64,000 nt of DNA from Streptomyces filipinensis (GCF_014649495.1 NZ_BMTD01000005.1:62001-126000); one strand, 5' to 3'; positions 44,364 through 53,668 are shown, counted from the first letter of the stretch. Translations and numbers: made by a program. Notes: generated by a model not told the origin, from the sequence alone.

Positions 44364-45590
44364 TCACGCGCACCGGTCGTCCTCGCCCGGCAGGCGTTCG
44401 AGGACGACCAGGGCCGCGTCGTCGTCCAGGTCGCCGTGCACGTGGTGCACGAGGCCGCGGCGCAGCGCGGCCACCATCGCCTCCAGCGGCCGGCCGGCGT
44501 GCGCCTGCACGGGGGCGGCCAGGTCGTGGAAGCGGCCCCTGCGGTCGCGGCCCTCGATGAACCCGTCGGTGTACAGCACGAGACGGTCGCCCGGAACGAA
44601 CGGCAGGGTCTGGGCGACCGGTTCCGTCCCCAGCAGATCGCCCAGACCGAGCGGCGCGCCGGGCCGGGCGGGCAGGTGCGGTCTGGCCTCGCCCGCGTGG
44701 ACGACGTACGGCTCGGGGTGGCCGCAGTGCACGATGCGGGCCACGGGCTCACCGGGCGGGAACTCCACCAGGAGCGCCGTCGCGAACCGTTCCGTGAACA
44801 GGGCGGCCGTGCCGACGTCGTCGGGTCCGTCCGCGTCCGGCGCGCGGTCCAGCGTCGCGATGTGCCGACGGGCCCGCTCGTCCAGTTGCTCCGCCACCCT
44901 CGTCAACGACGGCTCGCGGTAGGCCAGTTCCCGGAACGCGCCGAGCAGGGTCGCCGACGCGCCGACGGCCTCCAGCCCCTTGCCCCGTACGTCGCCGATC
45001 ACGATCCGCGTTCCGTACGGCGTGCGCAGGGCCTCGTAGAAGTCGCCGCCGATGCGCGCCTCCGACTCGGCCGGCAGGTACACACCGCTCAGGGCCAGCG
45101 AGCCGATCCGGTGGGGGAGCGGGTGCATCAGGGCGCGCTGGGCGGTCTCGGCGACGGAACGGATCTGATGGAGCTGCCGTTCCCGGCGCTGCCGCAGGGA
45201 GCACGCGGCCAGTGAGGCGAGCCCGACCACGAAGAGACTGCCGAGGGTGACGTCGGAGTCCGGGCGTCCGTAGCTGCCGGCGTCCCACTGGAGCAGCCCC
45301 GTGATCACGAGCACGGCGCAGGCGAGCACGGCCGTCGCCCGCCACGGCAGCAGTGCGGCGGCCAGCACCGGGACGGCGGCCATCGCCGGTGAGACGTGCA
45401 GCCAGTCCGGGGTGAACAGGTCGGTGAGGGCGACGACCACCATGAGCAGCACGGGGGCCGGGGCCAGAAGCGCGCGGGAGCCGGGGCGCCGGGTCCCGCG
45501 CGCCGGGAGCCGCCGCCGCGGTTTCCCGGGCGCGGGTGCGGCGGCCCGCTGCGTGGTCGTGTCCGGGACGTCGGTGGTGTGAGAAGTCAT
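44364..45590 (-). CDS. membrane-bound SpoIIE-type PPM serine phosphatase
   Basis: A 408-residue protein. After a polar N-terminus, four or five helices (about 40-135, with LLMVVVALTDLFTPDWLHVS and PAMAAVPVLAAALL) place it in the membrane. A linker RQRRERQLHQIRSVAETAQR leads to the phosphatase domain (about 165-400), with metal-site motifs ARIGGDFYEA and GDVRGKGLEA, then DRLVLYTDGFIEGRD and DDDAALVVLE. It probably acts on anti-sigma-antagonist proteins in a partner-switching pathway; none is adjacent, although a STAS protein lies at 58.5 kb. The ATG overlaps the stop of the preceding FUSC gene (ATGA). Confidence 0.9.
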   Translation of the reverse strand: MTSHTTDVPDTTTQRAAAPAPGKPRRRLPARGTRRPGSRALLAPAPVLLMVVVALTDLFTPDWLHVSPAMAAVPVLAAALLPWRATAVLACAVLVITGLLQWDAGSYGRPDSDVTLGSLFVVGLASLAACSLRQRRERQLHQIRSVAETAQRALMHPLPHRIGSLALSGVYLPAESEARIGGDFYEALRTPYGTRIVIGDVRGKGLEAVGASATLLGAFRELAYREPSLTRVAEQLDERARRHIATLDRAPDADGPDDVGTAALFTERFATALLVEFPPGEPVARIVHCGHPEPYVVHAGEARPHLPARPGAPLGLGDLLGTEPVAQTLPFVPGDRLVLYTDGFIEGRDRRGRFHDLAAPVQAHAGRPLEAMVAALRRGLVHHVHGDLDDDAALVVLERLPGEDDRCA

Positions 45591-46687
45591 CGTCGCGGTG
45601 CGGGCCGTAGCGGGTCGAGGAGCCGGTGGGCTCGGGCGGGCGGGGCGGGCGCGGGCGCCGACAGGCAGGTCAGGGCCGACTCCAGGGGGCGCAGGAGACG
45701 TCGGTCCGGGGCGGCGGTGCCCGGTGGATCGCAGCCGGGGGTGCCGAGCCGGGCGAGGGCCTGGCGCGCGGCGGGCAGGGCCGGGTGCGGCCGGCCGCCG
45801 CGGCAGGAGTAGGCGCACAGGGCGGTCGTGCGCAGCAGGCGGGCGTAGGGCTGGGCGAAGCCGGAGCCGGGGCGGCAGCCCGCGGCCGCTTCGGGGTGGG
45901 CGTCGAGCAGCCGGCCCGTCGCGGTGACCTGCACGGCCACGTCGGACAGGGTGCACAGCACCCGGTCGTCCAGGTGCCAGCGGCGGCGCCGGGCGGTCGG
46001 CCGGACGTTCCAGCGCATGCTCTCGTGCGCCTCGTCCACGGCGGTGCGCGCCCGGTTCAGTGCCGTACCGAGGTCGTCCTCCCAGGCCGCACCGAGCCTG
46101 TTCCGTGGCCGCTCGCGCCGTACGACCGCGTCGGCCAGGCCGTCGAGGTACCGGGCGACCAGGAGCCGCAGGTCGTCCAGCGCCCGCTCGGCGGACCGGA
46201 CGCGCACGGCGGGGAACAGCAGCACACTGCACGCCAGCCCGAAGCCGATGCCGAGCACGATCTCCGCCAGGTGGACGGCCAGCTCACCGGGGTGGCGGCC
46301 ACGGACCAGGGCGAAGGTGATCAGGGCGGTCGTCGGCACGTGCAGGCCGTGGTGACCGAGGAAGCCGTGCCGGGCCAGCAGCACCGAGGCGAAGACGACC
46401 AGCGCCAGGCCCACCATGCCGGGCTCCGCGTAGAGCGCGCCGGGTACGGCGACCAGGACGCCGAGCAGGCAGCCGGCGGCGTAGCGGGCGGCGGCGGAGA
46501 CCGTGGCGACCACCGTCGTCTCGACGATGAGCAGAGCGGCGACGGCGCCCGCGTAGGGATCGGAGATGTGCAGCAGCGTCGCGCAGGTCTGCCAGGTCAG
46601 ACCGGCCGCCACGGTGGCGCGCGCGGCCTCGGCGCCGCCGGCCTGTCCGATCCGGGCGATGAGTGCGGGCAACCGTGCGCGCTGCAT
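45587..46687 (-). CDS. FUSC family membrane protein
   Basis: A 366-residue protein. The N-terminal half has about six helices, with DPYAGAVAALLIVETTVVAT, YAAGCLLGVLVAVPGALYAE and HVPTTALITFALVRG followed by EIVLGIGFGLACSVLLFPAV. This is the FUSC pattern, inferred to export aromatic acids or other toxic compounds. The second half (about 180-360) is a soluble helical domain rich in Arg and Ala. I chose ATG 46687 after AAAGGGGA. It is translationally coupled to the SpoIIE phosphatase, an unusual partner. Its relation to the FUSC protein at 18.1 kb is only at family level. Confidence 0.82.
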   Translation of the reverse strand: MQRARLPALIARIGQAGGAEAARATVAAGLTWQTCATLLHISDPYAGAVAALLIVETTVVATVSAAARYAAGCLLGVLVAVPGALYAEPGMVGLALVVFASVLLARHGFLGHHGLHVPTTALITFALVRGRHPGELAVHLAEIVLGIGFGLACSVLLFPAVRVRSAERALDDLRLLVARYLDGLADAVVRRERPRNRLGAAWEDDLGTALNRARTAVDEAHESMRWNVRPTARRRRWHLDDRVLCTLSDVAVQVTATGRLLDAHPEAAAGCRPGSGFAQPYARLLRTTALCAYSCRGGRPHPALPAARQALARLGTPGCDPPGTAAPDRRLLRPLESALTCLSAPAPAPPARAHRLLDPLRPAPRR

Positions 46688-47001
46688 GTCCCGTCCGTCC
46701 CCTTTCCGTATCCGATCAGGCAAGGCCGCCCAGGATAGTCGGACAAATGGGGCGTATGGCAAATAAGGAACATGTAGGGGTGATCGCCGCCCGCCCTGCG
46801 CGTGACCGGTTCAAGACTCAACAGACAGGCCCGTGTTGCAGCGGTTCGGTGACATGGCCGCACAGCATGTCGGTGGGCCCGTCCGCCCGCCGCGCGGAGT
46901 CCTCCCGTGGCGGGCTCGGTCCCGGTGGCCGTCGCAGGCTCAGCCCCGCGAGCGGGCCCTGTGGGACCGCGGCGCCCACGTCGTACGCCGGGCCCGGCGG
47001 C
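46688..47001. other. intergenic region, probable FUSC promoter
   Basis: About 314 bases with no supported gene. Near 46735-46785 is a clearly A/T-richer stretch. On the minus strand it contains TTGCCA and, 19 bases on, TATCCT, which could be a -35/-10 pair for the FUSC-phosphatase operon; the spacing is long. The remainder up to 47001 has no feature I can support. Confidence 0.4.
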
Positions 47002-47415
47002 TCAGCCGGCCGTGTGGTCCACGCGTAGGCGCACCTGTTCCTCCAGGCGCCGCAGACTGTCGTCCAGTGCGTCGCACACCGCCTCCTCGCCGGGATCGTG
47101 AGCGGCGTCGAAGAACGACAGGTGCACGGTCACCTCGCTGGCTCCGCTGCCGAGGCCGGCCACCTGCAGCCACCCGGCGTAGCCGCCCTGCTCCCGGGTG
47201 CCCCACTCCAGGCGCATCTGGTCGGGCGCTGCGCGCAGCAGCGCGGGGGTGTCGTGGCCGGAGGTGTCCTCGTGCACGGTCACGGCGGGCGGATCCTCGG
47301 CGTCCACGTGCAGGGCGTCCGGGAGCCACGCGTCGAGCTGGCCGAGGTTGGCCGCCTGGTCGAAGACGTGCTCGGGCTGTGCGGGCATCGTGCGGGACGA
47401 TTCGTACTCGGTCAT
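47002..47415 (-). CDS. SRPBCC family protein
   Basis: A 137-residue protein of the START/polyketide-cyclase-like fold. It begins MTEYESSRTMPAQPEHVFDQ followed by AANLGQLDAWLPD, the family pattern of a first strand and a helix over the ligand cavity, and ends with a long helix DALDDSLRRLEEQVRLR. Such proteins bind hydrophobic ligands, or act as cyclases or stress proteins; nothing here fixes the ligand. The ATG at 47415 is chosen because the fold begins there. It is divergent from the phosphoesterase gene. Confidence 0.8.
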   Translation of the reverse strand: MTEYESSRTMPAQPEHVFDQAANLGQLDAWLPDALHVDAEDPPAVTVHEDTSGHDTPALLRAAPDQMRLEWGTREQGGYAGWLQVAGLGSGASEVTVHLSFFDAAHDPGEEAVCDALDDSLRRLEEQVRLRVDHTAG

Positions 47416-47662
47416 GGTGTCACCGCCCCTGTGCTCGGGAGTCGTACCCCCACCGCGTGCCCCTTCCGGCGCGACCGAAAAGCCCGGCGCGGCCACCGCC
47501 GTGCACCGAGCGCTGTCCGCCGCGAACTTGTCTGGTCAAGTTTGGTCGTGGTTCTTCCGCTCGACAGCGGCGTCCCGTACTCATGTCCCGTTCGTTGCGC
47601 ACAGTCAGGCCGTGAGGCCAGCACCCTCACGGCATCCTCACCCACAGGACGAGGTACCACGT

Positions 47663-49468
47663 ATGCGACTGCGCTGGAGATCCCTCGGCGGGCTCCTGGC
47701 CCTCCTCGGCGCACTGATCGTCGTCGCTCCCGCCCCCGCCCGGGCGGCCGGGAGCAGCGGCAACCTCATCGTCAACGGCGATGCGGAGAGCGGTGGTTAC
47801 TGCACCCAGGACTGGTCGGCGGCCACCACGGTCCCCGGCTGGACCACCCAGGCCGGCGGACCGGACGTCATGTGCCACAGCGTCGCCTCCTTCGGGCTGC
47901 CCGGCGACGGTGGCACACCGGGCAAGGCGTTCTTCGGGCCCGGCAACTTCGGCGACGGCTCCATGAGCCAGACCGTCGACGTCTCCTCGGCCGCCTCCGC
48001 CATCGACGGCGGTGGCGTGCACTACGACCTCTCCGGCTGGCTCGGCGGCTGGACCACCCACAGCGGATACGTCGCGGTGAGCCTGCACTTCCACGACGGC
48101 AGCGGCCGCCCGGTCGGCGCCACCGCCAAGCTGCCCACCGTGTCCGCGAGCGACCGGGGCCTGGCCACCAAGTTCCTCTCGCGCAGCACCACCGGAGCGG
48201 TCCCGGCGGGCACCCGGTCCATCCAGGCCGAGGTGCAGTTCCTGTCGACGAGCAGCGAGACCGGCTACCTCGACAACCTCTCCCTCAGCCTCGACACCCC
48301 GGTCACCGCACCGGCCCCGCTCGCCCCGCCCGTCTCCAAGGTCCCCGGCTACGACCACGTGTTCATGGTCATGATGGAGAACACGGACTACTCCGAGGTC
48401 ATGAACGACCCGGCGGACACGCCGTACATGCACAGCCTCATGACCCAGGGCGCCACCCTCACCGACTTCCACGGCGTCTACCACCCGAGCGACGAGAACT
48501 ACCTCGCCGTCGCCGGCGGTGACACCTACGCCAAGGGTGCCACCTACTGGCCCGACATCAACTCCCCGCAGCGCAACCTCGGCGACACCATCGAGGCGGC
48601 CGGCAAGAGCTGGAAGGCCTATGAGCAGGGCATGGGCACGCCCTGCAACACCAAGAACAACAACGACAGTTACTACGAGCCCGACGACGCGCCCTTCATC
48701 AACTACACCGACGTCAGCGGTGACGCCTCGCGGTGCGCGGCCCACCTGTTCGACACCACCCAGCTGACCACCGACCTGAAGTCCGCGGCCACCACCCCCG
48801 ACTTCTCCTGGATCGCCGCCGACGACTACTACGACGGTGAGGCCTCGGGCAACGGCAACGCCACCAGCCTGAAGACCCAGGACGGCTGGCTGAAGCAGAC
48901 CCTCGCCCCGGTCCTCGCCTCCCCGGCCTGGACCCAGCAGCGCTCGCTGCTCGTGCTGACCTGGGACGAGAGCGCGAACGAGGGCTACAACCACATCGCC
49001 ACCACCCTCGTCGGCTCCCAGGGCACCGTCCCGGCCGGCACCAGCAGCCCCCTGCACTACGACCACTACGGCATCGGCCGTACCATCGAGGCCGCCCTCG
49101 GCCTGCCCGGCCTCACGGCCAACGACACCTACGCGACACCGCTCAACGCCGCGTTCGCGCCGTCCACCGCGACCGTGCCGGCGCTCGCCGGCGACCTGAA
49201 CGCCGTCGCGGGCGGCGGCAACGTCACCTTCCGCTACTCGGTGCCGTCGGCGGCGCAGGTGAGTGCCAAGAACTGGATCGGCGTCTATCCCGCGGGCGTC
49301 ACACCCGGCAAGCAGTCCTCGCTCGCCTGGTCCTACGCCCCGAACGCGAGCGGCGCCGTCACCCTGTCCACCGGCAAACTGAGCGGCGCGGGCACGTACG
49401 ACGTGTACTACCTCGCCAACGACGGCTACTCGGTCCTGGCCGGACCGTTCTCCCTCACCGTCGGCTGA
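47663..49468 (+). CDS. secreted phosphoesterase (acid phosphatase/phospholipase C family)
   Basis: A 601-residue exported enzyme. The signal peptide (about 1-28) is followed by a beta-sandwich domain (about 33-205) starting NLIVNGDAESGGYC, resembling DUF642-type carbohydrate-binding modules. The catalytic part (about 225-500) belongs to the phosphoesterase family PF04185, with YDHVFMVMMENTDYSE, FHGVYHPSDENYLAVAGGD, WIAADDYYDGEASGNGN and LTWDESANEGYNHI; the Glu/Asn in MMEN and the Asp/Glu in TWDES are the metal-site residues of the family. A C-terminal Ig-like domain (about 510-600) ends it. AGGACGAGG precedes the ATG. It probably scavenges phosphate from esters. Confidence 0.9.
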   Translation: MRLRWRSLGGLLALLGALIVVAPAPARAAGSSGNLIVNGDAESGGYCTQDWSAATTVPGWTTQAGGPDVMCHSVASFGLPGDGGTPGKAFFGPGNFGDGSMSQTVDVSSAASAIDGGGVHYDLSGWLGGWTTHSGYVAVSLHFHDGSGRPVGATAKLPTVSASDRGLATKFLSRSTTGAVPAGTRSIQAEVQFLSTSSETGYLDNLSLSLDTPVTAPAPLAPPVSKVPGYDHVFMVMMENTDYSEVMNDPADTPYMHSLMTQGATLTDFHGVYHPSDENYLAVAGGDTYAKGATYWPDINSPQRNLGDTIEAAGKSWKAYEQGMGTPCNTKNNNDSYYEPDDAPFINYTDVSGDASRCAAHLFDTTQLTTDLKSAATTPDFSWIAADDYYDGEASGNGNATSLKTQDGWLKQTLAPVLASPAWTQQRSLLVLTWDESANEGYNHIATTLVGSQGTVPAGTSSPLHYDHYGIGRTIEAALGLPGLTANDTYATPLNAAFAPSTATVPALAGDLNAVAGGGNVTFRYSVPSAAQVSAKNWIGVYPAGVTPGKQSSLAWSYAPNASGAVTLSTGKLSGAGTYDVYYLANDGYSVLAGPFSLTVG

Positions 49469-49612
49469 CCCCCCGCGGGAGACGGGCCACGCGCCGCTGC
49501 CCGGCGGAGCGGCCCGGTCCACGGAACCTCGTGGCCGGCTGCCCCTCCGCCCGTTCCGCACGGCCGGCGCGTGGGCCCGGAGGAGGAATTCGCCGCCGTA
49601 CGGCCCTGTGCG

Positions 49613-49846
49613 TCACAGGCCCAGGGCGATCGCCATGCGGGTCAGCTCGGCCGTGTTGGTGATGTTGAGCTTGGCCCGGATGCGGCGCAGATAGGCGTCC
49701 ACGGTGTGGGTGGACAGTCCCATGTGGCGGGCGGTCTGCAGATAGGTGCGGCCGGCGGCGATGTGCCGGAGCGTCTCCCGCTCGCGCGGAGCCAGCGCGA
49801 CGGGGGCGGGGGCCTCGGTGTGCGGCAGGGCGAGAGTGGGGCTCAT
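49613..49846 (-). CDS. orphan LuxR-type helix-turn-helix protein
   Basis: A 77-residue protein consisting almost only of a LuxR/GerE DNA-binding domain: LAPRERETLRHIAAGRTYLQ then TARHMGLSTHTVDAYLRRIR and AKLNITNTAELTRMAIALG. There is no receiver or ligand domain, so it is either constitutively active, controlled by its own level, or dimerises with a larger regulator. GGAGGACCC before the ATG fixes the start. It lies just downstream of a NarL-type two-component system, separated by a 176-base region with a tandem repeat. Confidence 0.88.
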   Translation of the reverse strand: MSPTLALPHTEAPAPVALAPRERETLRHIAAGRTYLQTARHMGLSTHTVDAYLRRIRAKLNITNTAELTRMAIALGL

Positions 49847-49939
49847 GGTGGGTCCTCCGGCGAGATGTCTTGCCGTTTGGGGCGTTTTGCCCTGATTGCT
49901 CCAGGCTGCTCTCCGGACGTCATGGCGCTGTCCGCCGAC

Positions 49940-49960
49940 TGTCACAGGCGTGTCACAGGC
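49940..49960. promoter_or_regulatory. tandem TGTCACAGGC direct repeat
   Basis: TGTCACAGGC occurs at 49940-49949 and again at 49951-49960, one helical turn apart. It lies 94 bases upstream of the orphan LuxR-type gene, in its probable promoter region. Tandem sites at this spacing suit binding of a dimer or response regulator on one face of the DNA. Confidence 0.5.
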
Positions 49961-50022
49961 ACCGGGGACATGGTTTGGGCGAGCGGGCCCGGCCCGCCCC
50001 GGAGGGTCCGGCAGCCGCTCTC

Positions 50023-50745
50023 TCAGCCATCGGCGCGGACCGGCGGACCGGGCGGCCTGACCTCCACCGCGTCCGCGACGAGACCGGCGCGATGGGCGAA
50101 CAGGGCGGCCTGGACCCGGTTCTCTAGACCCAGCCGGGTCAGGATGCGGTTGACCCGGCTCTTCACCGTCGCCTCGCTGAGCCTGAGGTCCGTGGCGATC
50201 CGTGCGTTGGACAGTCCGCGCGCGACCAGCACGAGCACCTGGATCTCGCGCTCGGTGAGCATGCCGGCCTCCGGTGCCGGAGCCGGCGCGGGGGCGAGGA
50301 GAGCGGGGGGCAGCGCCGTGACCGTGTCGATCAGCCGCCGGGTGACGCTCGGGGCGAGCACCGCCTCGCCGTCGGCCGCGGCGCGGATGGCCTCGGCGAG
50401 CTGGTCGGGCCGGCTGGTCTTCAGCAGGAAGCCGACGGCCCCGGCCCGCAGCGCCGCGTGCACGTACTCGTCCAGGTCGAAGGTGGTCAGCACCAGCACC
50501 CGCGGCACCGGCCCCGGGCCGGGCCACTCCTGGACGATCAGCCGGGTCGCCTCGACACCGGTCATGCCCGGCATCCGTACGTCCATCAGCACCACGTCCG
50601 GCCGTAGCGCCACGGCCCGGGCGACCGCCTGCTCGCCGTCGGCCGCCTCCCCGACGACCGACAGACCCTCGCGGCGGTCGATCACGAGACGCAGCGCGGT
50701 CCGCACGATCTCCTGGTCGTCCACGACGAGCACACGTACGCTCAT
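50023..50745 (-). CDS. NarL/FixJ family response regulator
   Basis: A 240-residue regulator. The receiver domain (about 1-120) has the acidic pair DD (9-10), phosphoacceptor Asp55 in VVLMDVRMPG, a Thr in LVLTTFD and the conserved Lys in GFLLKTSRPD. A Pro/Ala linker (about 145-160) leads to the LuxR-type DNA-binding domain, LTEREIQVLVLVARGLSNAR and LRLSEATVKSRVNRILTRLG. It is phosphorylated by the adjoining kinase, whose stop overlaps its start by four bases. The target is not known; the nearby orphan LuxR-type gene is one candidate. Confidence 0.95.
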   Translation of the reverse strand: MSVRVLVVDDQEIVRTALRLVIDRREGLSVVGEAADGEQAVARAVALRPDVVLMDVRMPGMTGVEATRLIVQEWPGPGPVPRVLVLTTFDLDEYVHAALRAGAVGFLLKTSRPDQLAEAIRAAADGEAVLAPSVTRRLIDTVTALPPALLAPAPAPAPEAGMLTEREIQVLVLVARGLSNARIATDLRLSEATVKSRVNRILTRLGLENRVQAALFAHRAGLVADAVEVRPPGPPVRADG

Positions 50746-51968
50746 CCGTCCCCCTGTACCGGTCCGGGACCGCGCGCGGACAGCACGGCGCGCAGCTGCC
50801 AGCCGCCGTCCGCACGGGGCCCGGCGTGCAGCGCGCCCTCGAAGGCCGCCACCCGTTCCCGCATGCCGACCAGTCCGCGGCCGGCTCCGGGCACCGGCCG
50901 GTGCCCCGGGGCAGGCGCGTCGTTCTCCACCTCGATCGTCAGCCGCGACTCGTCACCGCGTACGGCGATCCGCACGCCGACCGGACCGGCGTGCTTGACC
51001 ACGTTGGTCAGCGCCTCCTGGACGACCCGGTAGGCCGAGACCTGCAGCCCGGCCGGCAGTGCCTGCCCGGCGCGCGTCTCGGAGACACAGCTGACCCGGC
51101 AGCCCGCCGAGGTCGCGACACCGACGAGCAGGTCGAGGTGGTCCAGGGACGGCTCCGGTGCGAGGCCGCGTTCGTCGAAGGAGAGCAGTCCGAGCAGCCG
51201 CCGCATCTCGGTGAGCGCCGTGTCGGCGGTCCGCGCGATGAGACCCACCCCGTGTGCGGCCTCGCCCGCTGCGGGCGGACCGGAGGTCAGCACGTCCTCG
51301 GCGGCCCGGGCCTGCAGGGCGATGGCGCTGACGTGGTGGGCGACGACGTCGTGCAGGTCGCGGGCGATGCGGGCCCGCTCGGTGAGCACGGCCTGCCGGG
51401 CGTTGAGCTCCTGTTCGGCCGCGAGCCGCCGGTTCAGCACACCCAGGCGTTCCGCGTCGGTGTCGATCCGGCGCCGCCCGTACCCCAGCAGCCAGGCTAG
51501 GCCGAAGAAGAACACGAACGTCGTGACGCTGATCGGCTCCAGCGAGCCGGGCCGGGGCGGCTGCCAGTGTCCGGTCAGGGTGTCCGTGACGGCGGCGGTG
51601 ACGAGGCCGGACAGGGTGAGCGGGACGCTCGCCGACGCCGGCGTGTGCCGGGCCACCGCGTAGACGCCGATCATCAGCAGGAACGGCCCGGGCACCTTCG
51701 CGTGGATCGGGCCGAGCGCCTGGAAGAGGACGTAGAGCGCGACCATCGCGACGAGGACGGTCCGCGGCCGCGTCCGCCGCCACGGCAGCGGCACGGTCTG
51801 CGCGCCCCACAGCAGCACACCCCAGACCGGCGGTCGCGGAGTCCTGTCCAGCACCGTGGCCACGTCGAGCAGGGTGAGGCCGCCGGCCCACAGCGCGTCC
51901 GTCAGACGCGGTCGGTCGGCGAGCCAGCGCTGGGCGGCTCGGGGCAGGGCGTTCACCTGGGTGGTCAT
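50742..51968 (-). CDS. sensor histidine kinase (HisKA_3 type)
   Basis: A 408-residue kinase. The N-terminal part (about 25-170) has five or six helices forming the membrane sensor without a large outer loop, so it probably senses a membrane signal. The phosphoacceptor is His206 in RARIARDLHDVVAHHVSAIA. The ATP-binding domain (about 300-405) has VVQEALTNVVKHA, then LTIEVENDAP and GRGLVGMRERVAAFEG. It transfers phosphate to the NarL-type regulator encoded next. A TAGCCT on the minus strand (51980-51985) eleven bases before the ATG suggests a very short leader. Confidence 0.94.
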   Translation of the reverse strand: MTTQVNALPRAAQRWLADRPRLTDALWAGGLTLLDVATVLDRTPRPPVWGVLLWGAQTVPLPWRRTRPRTVLVAMVALYVLFQALGPIHAKVPGPFLLMIGVYAVARHTPASASVPLTLSGLVTAAVTDTLTGHWQPPRPGSLEPISVTTFVFFFGLAWLLGYGRRRIDTDAERLGVLNRRLAAEQELNARQAVLTERARIARDLHDVVAHHVSAIALQARAAEDVLTSGPPAAGEAAHGVGLIARTADTALTEMRRLLGLLSFDERGLAPEPSLDHLDLLVGVATSAGCRVSCVSETRAGQALPAGLQVSAYRVVQEALTNVVKHAGPVGVRIAVRGDESRLTIEVENDAPAPGHRPVPGAGRGLVGMRERVAAFEGALHAGPRADGGWQLRAVLSARGPGPVQGDG

Positions 51969-52092
51969 CTCGGTCCGTCAGGCTAGACGAGACGCGGGGC
52001 GGGCCGGATCCACCGCGGGGCGCGCATCGAAAGATGCGCCGGTGCGCCGAGGATCGGCATCCGGCCCGAGGCGGGGCCGGGGCGGACCGCCC

Positions 52093-52098
52093 TAGCGT
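52093..52098 (+). promoter_or_regulatory. -10 element of a leaderless lnt-type gene
   Basis: TAGCGT ends seven bases before the ATG at 52106, with no ribosome site. This is the leaderless layout. It faces away from the divergent kinase promoter about 110 bases off. Confidence 0.6.
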
Positions 52099-52105
52099 CC
52101 CGACC

Positions 52106-53653
52106 ATGACGAACACAGCCGCACCGGCACCTCTCCACCCGACGGCCCAACCGCCCTCGCCGCCGCGCCGCGCCCCCCGGCCCGCGTGGCCCCTGCTGTC
52201 GCTCGGTACCGCGGCGATGCTCCTCGCGGTCGGCGGCCGGTGGGACATCGCGGTCGCCGCCTGGGTCTTCCCCGTCCTGCTCCTGCGCTTCACCCGGCTG
52301 AGCCGCGCCTGGTCCGGGGCGCTGTGGATCTGGCTGGCACACGTCGGGGCCGCCGTCTTCTGGGTCCAGGAGTCGGCGATCGGCTTCAACGCCGTGGTGC
52401 TCGCGGGCGCGCTCGCCCTGGCCGCCGTGCAGACGCTGCCCTTCCTGGCCGACCGGCTGCTGGCGGGCCGGCTGCGACCGGTGCCGGCCACCCTGGTCTT
52501 CCCGGCCGGTGTCGCCGCCGCCGAGTTCCTGATCACGCTGCTGTCCCCGTTCGGCACGGCCTACGGCTCCCTGGCCGTCACCCAGCACGCCGACCTGCCC
52601 CTCCTCCAGGTCGTCTCGGTCACCGGCCCCTGGGGCATCGGCTTCCTCATCGGGTACGTCGCGAGCACGGTCAGCCGCGTCCGGGAGCACGGGGACCGCT
52701 CCTCCTGGCGCGGCGGCCTCGTCTGCACCGCCGTCCTGCTGGGTGTGCTGCTCGCCGGCGGCGCCCGGCTCGCCTTCCTGCCGTCCGAGGGCGCGACCGT
52801 GCGGATCGCCGGTGTCAGCCCGTCCCGCACCGTGACCGAGCGGCAGCAGGCCACGCTCGCCCGGTTCGCCGACGGCCCGGGCGGCGTCGCCGCGGCCCCC
52901 GCCGCGGCCGTACGGCCGGTGATGACGGCGGTCGAGAAGGACCTGCTGGCCGCGACCCGACGCGAGGCCGCCGCCGGCGCGAAGATCGTGATCTGGCCCG
53001 AGGAAGGCGTCAGGACCCAGGAGCCCGAGGAGTCCGCCGCCATCGCCGCCGCCCGGGCCGAGGCCCGGCGCTCACACGTCTACCTGGAGATCGGGGTGCG
53101 CGTCTACAGCACCACCGCACCCGCCTACGGCCGGAACGAAGCGCTCCTCATCGACCCCCGCGGCACGGTGCTCTGGACCTACCAGAAGGCCCACCCGATC
53201 CCCGGTTCGGAGCGGTTCACGCCCGGCGACGGCCATGTGCCGGTCGTTCGTACCCCGTACGGCCGGCTCGCCGACGTGATCTGCTACGACGCCGACTTCC
53301 CGGCGCTGATGCGCACCCGGGCCGACATCATGCTCGTGCCCGCGCACGACTGGAAGGAGTACGGCGGCGCGCACACCGGCAAGGCGGCCCTGGCCGCCGT
53401 CGAGGGCGGCTACGCGCTGTTCCGCCAGGACGCGGAGGGCGTCTCGGCCGCGTACGACGACCACGGCCAGGTCCTCGCCACCGGCGACTACTTCACGACC
53501 GGCCGCCAGACCACGGTCGCCCACGTGCCCGTGCGCGGCGGCACCACGGTCTACGACCGCATCGGCGACACCTTCGCCTGGCTCTGTCTGGCCGCTCTGG
53601 CGGCCCTCACCCTCACCGCAGTGGTCCGCCCCCGCCGTCCGGCGGGCCCGTGA
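52106..53653 (+). CDS. lnt: apolipoprotein N-acyltransferase-like membrane enzyme
   Basis: A 515-residue enzyme. About six helices (residues 30-230) carry the membrane part, with FLITLLSPFGTAYGSLA and GPWGIGFLIGYVAS. The periplasmic nitrilase domain (about 235-480) has the catalytic triad in VIWPEEG (Glu299 or Glu300), TYQKAHPIPGSERFTPG (Lys) and VICYDADFPALMR (Cys). It would add a third acyl chain to exported lipoproteins, using phospholipid. The long frame extends upstream to 52034, but ATG 52106 sits at leaderless spacing from TAGCGT. Streptomyces chromosomes usually have two or more such enzymes. Confidence 0.88.
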   Translation: MTNTAAPAPLHPTAQPPSPPRRAPRPAWPLLSLGTAAMLLAVGGRWDIAVAAWVFPVLLLRFTRLSRAWSGALWIWLAHVGAAVFWVQESAIGFNAVVLAGALALAAVQTLPFLADRLLAGRLRPVPATLVFPAGVAAAEFLITLLSPFGTAYGSLAVTQHADLPLLQVVSVTGPWGIGFLIGYVASTVSRVREHGDRSSWRGGLVCTAVLLGVLLAGGARLAFLPSEGATVRIAGVSPSRTVTERQQATLARFADGPGGVAAAPAAAVRPVMTAVEKDLLAATRREAAAGAKIVIWPEEGVRTQEPEESAAIAAARAEARRSHVYLEIGVRVYSTTAPAYGRNEALLIDPRGTVLWTYQKAHPIPGSERFTPGDGHVPVVRTPYGRLADVICYDADFPALMRTRADIMLVPAHDWKEYGGAHTGKAALAAVEGGYALFRQDAEGVSAAYDDHGQVLATGDYFTTGRQTTVAHVPVRGGTTVYDRIGDTFAWLCLAALAALTLTAVVRPRRPAGP

Positions 53654-53668
53654 CGAGAGGTGGTGGCC

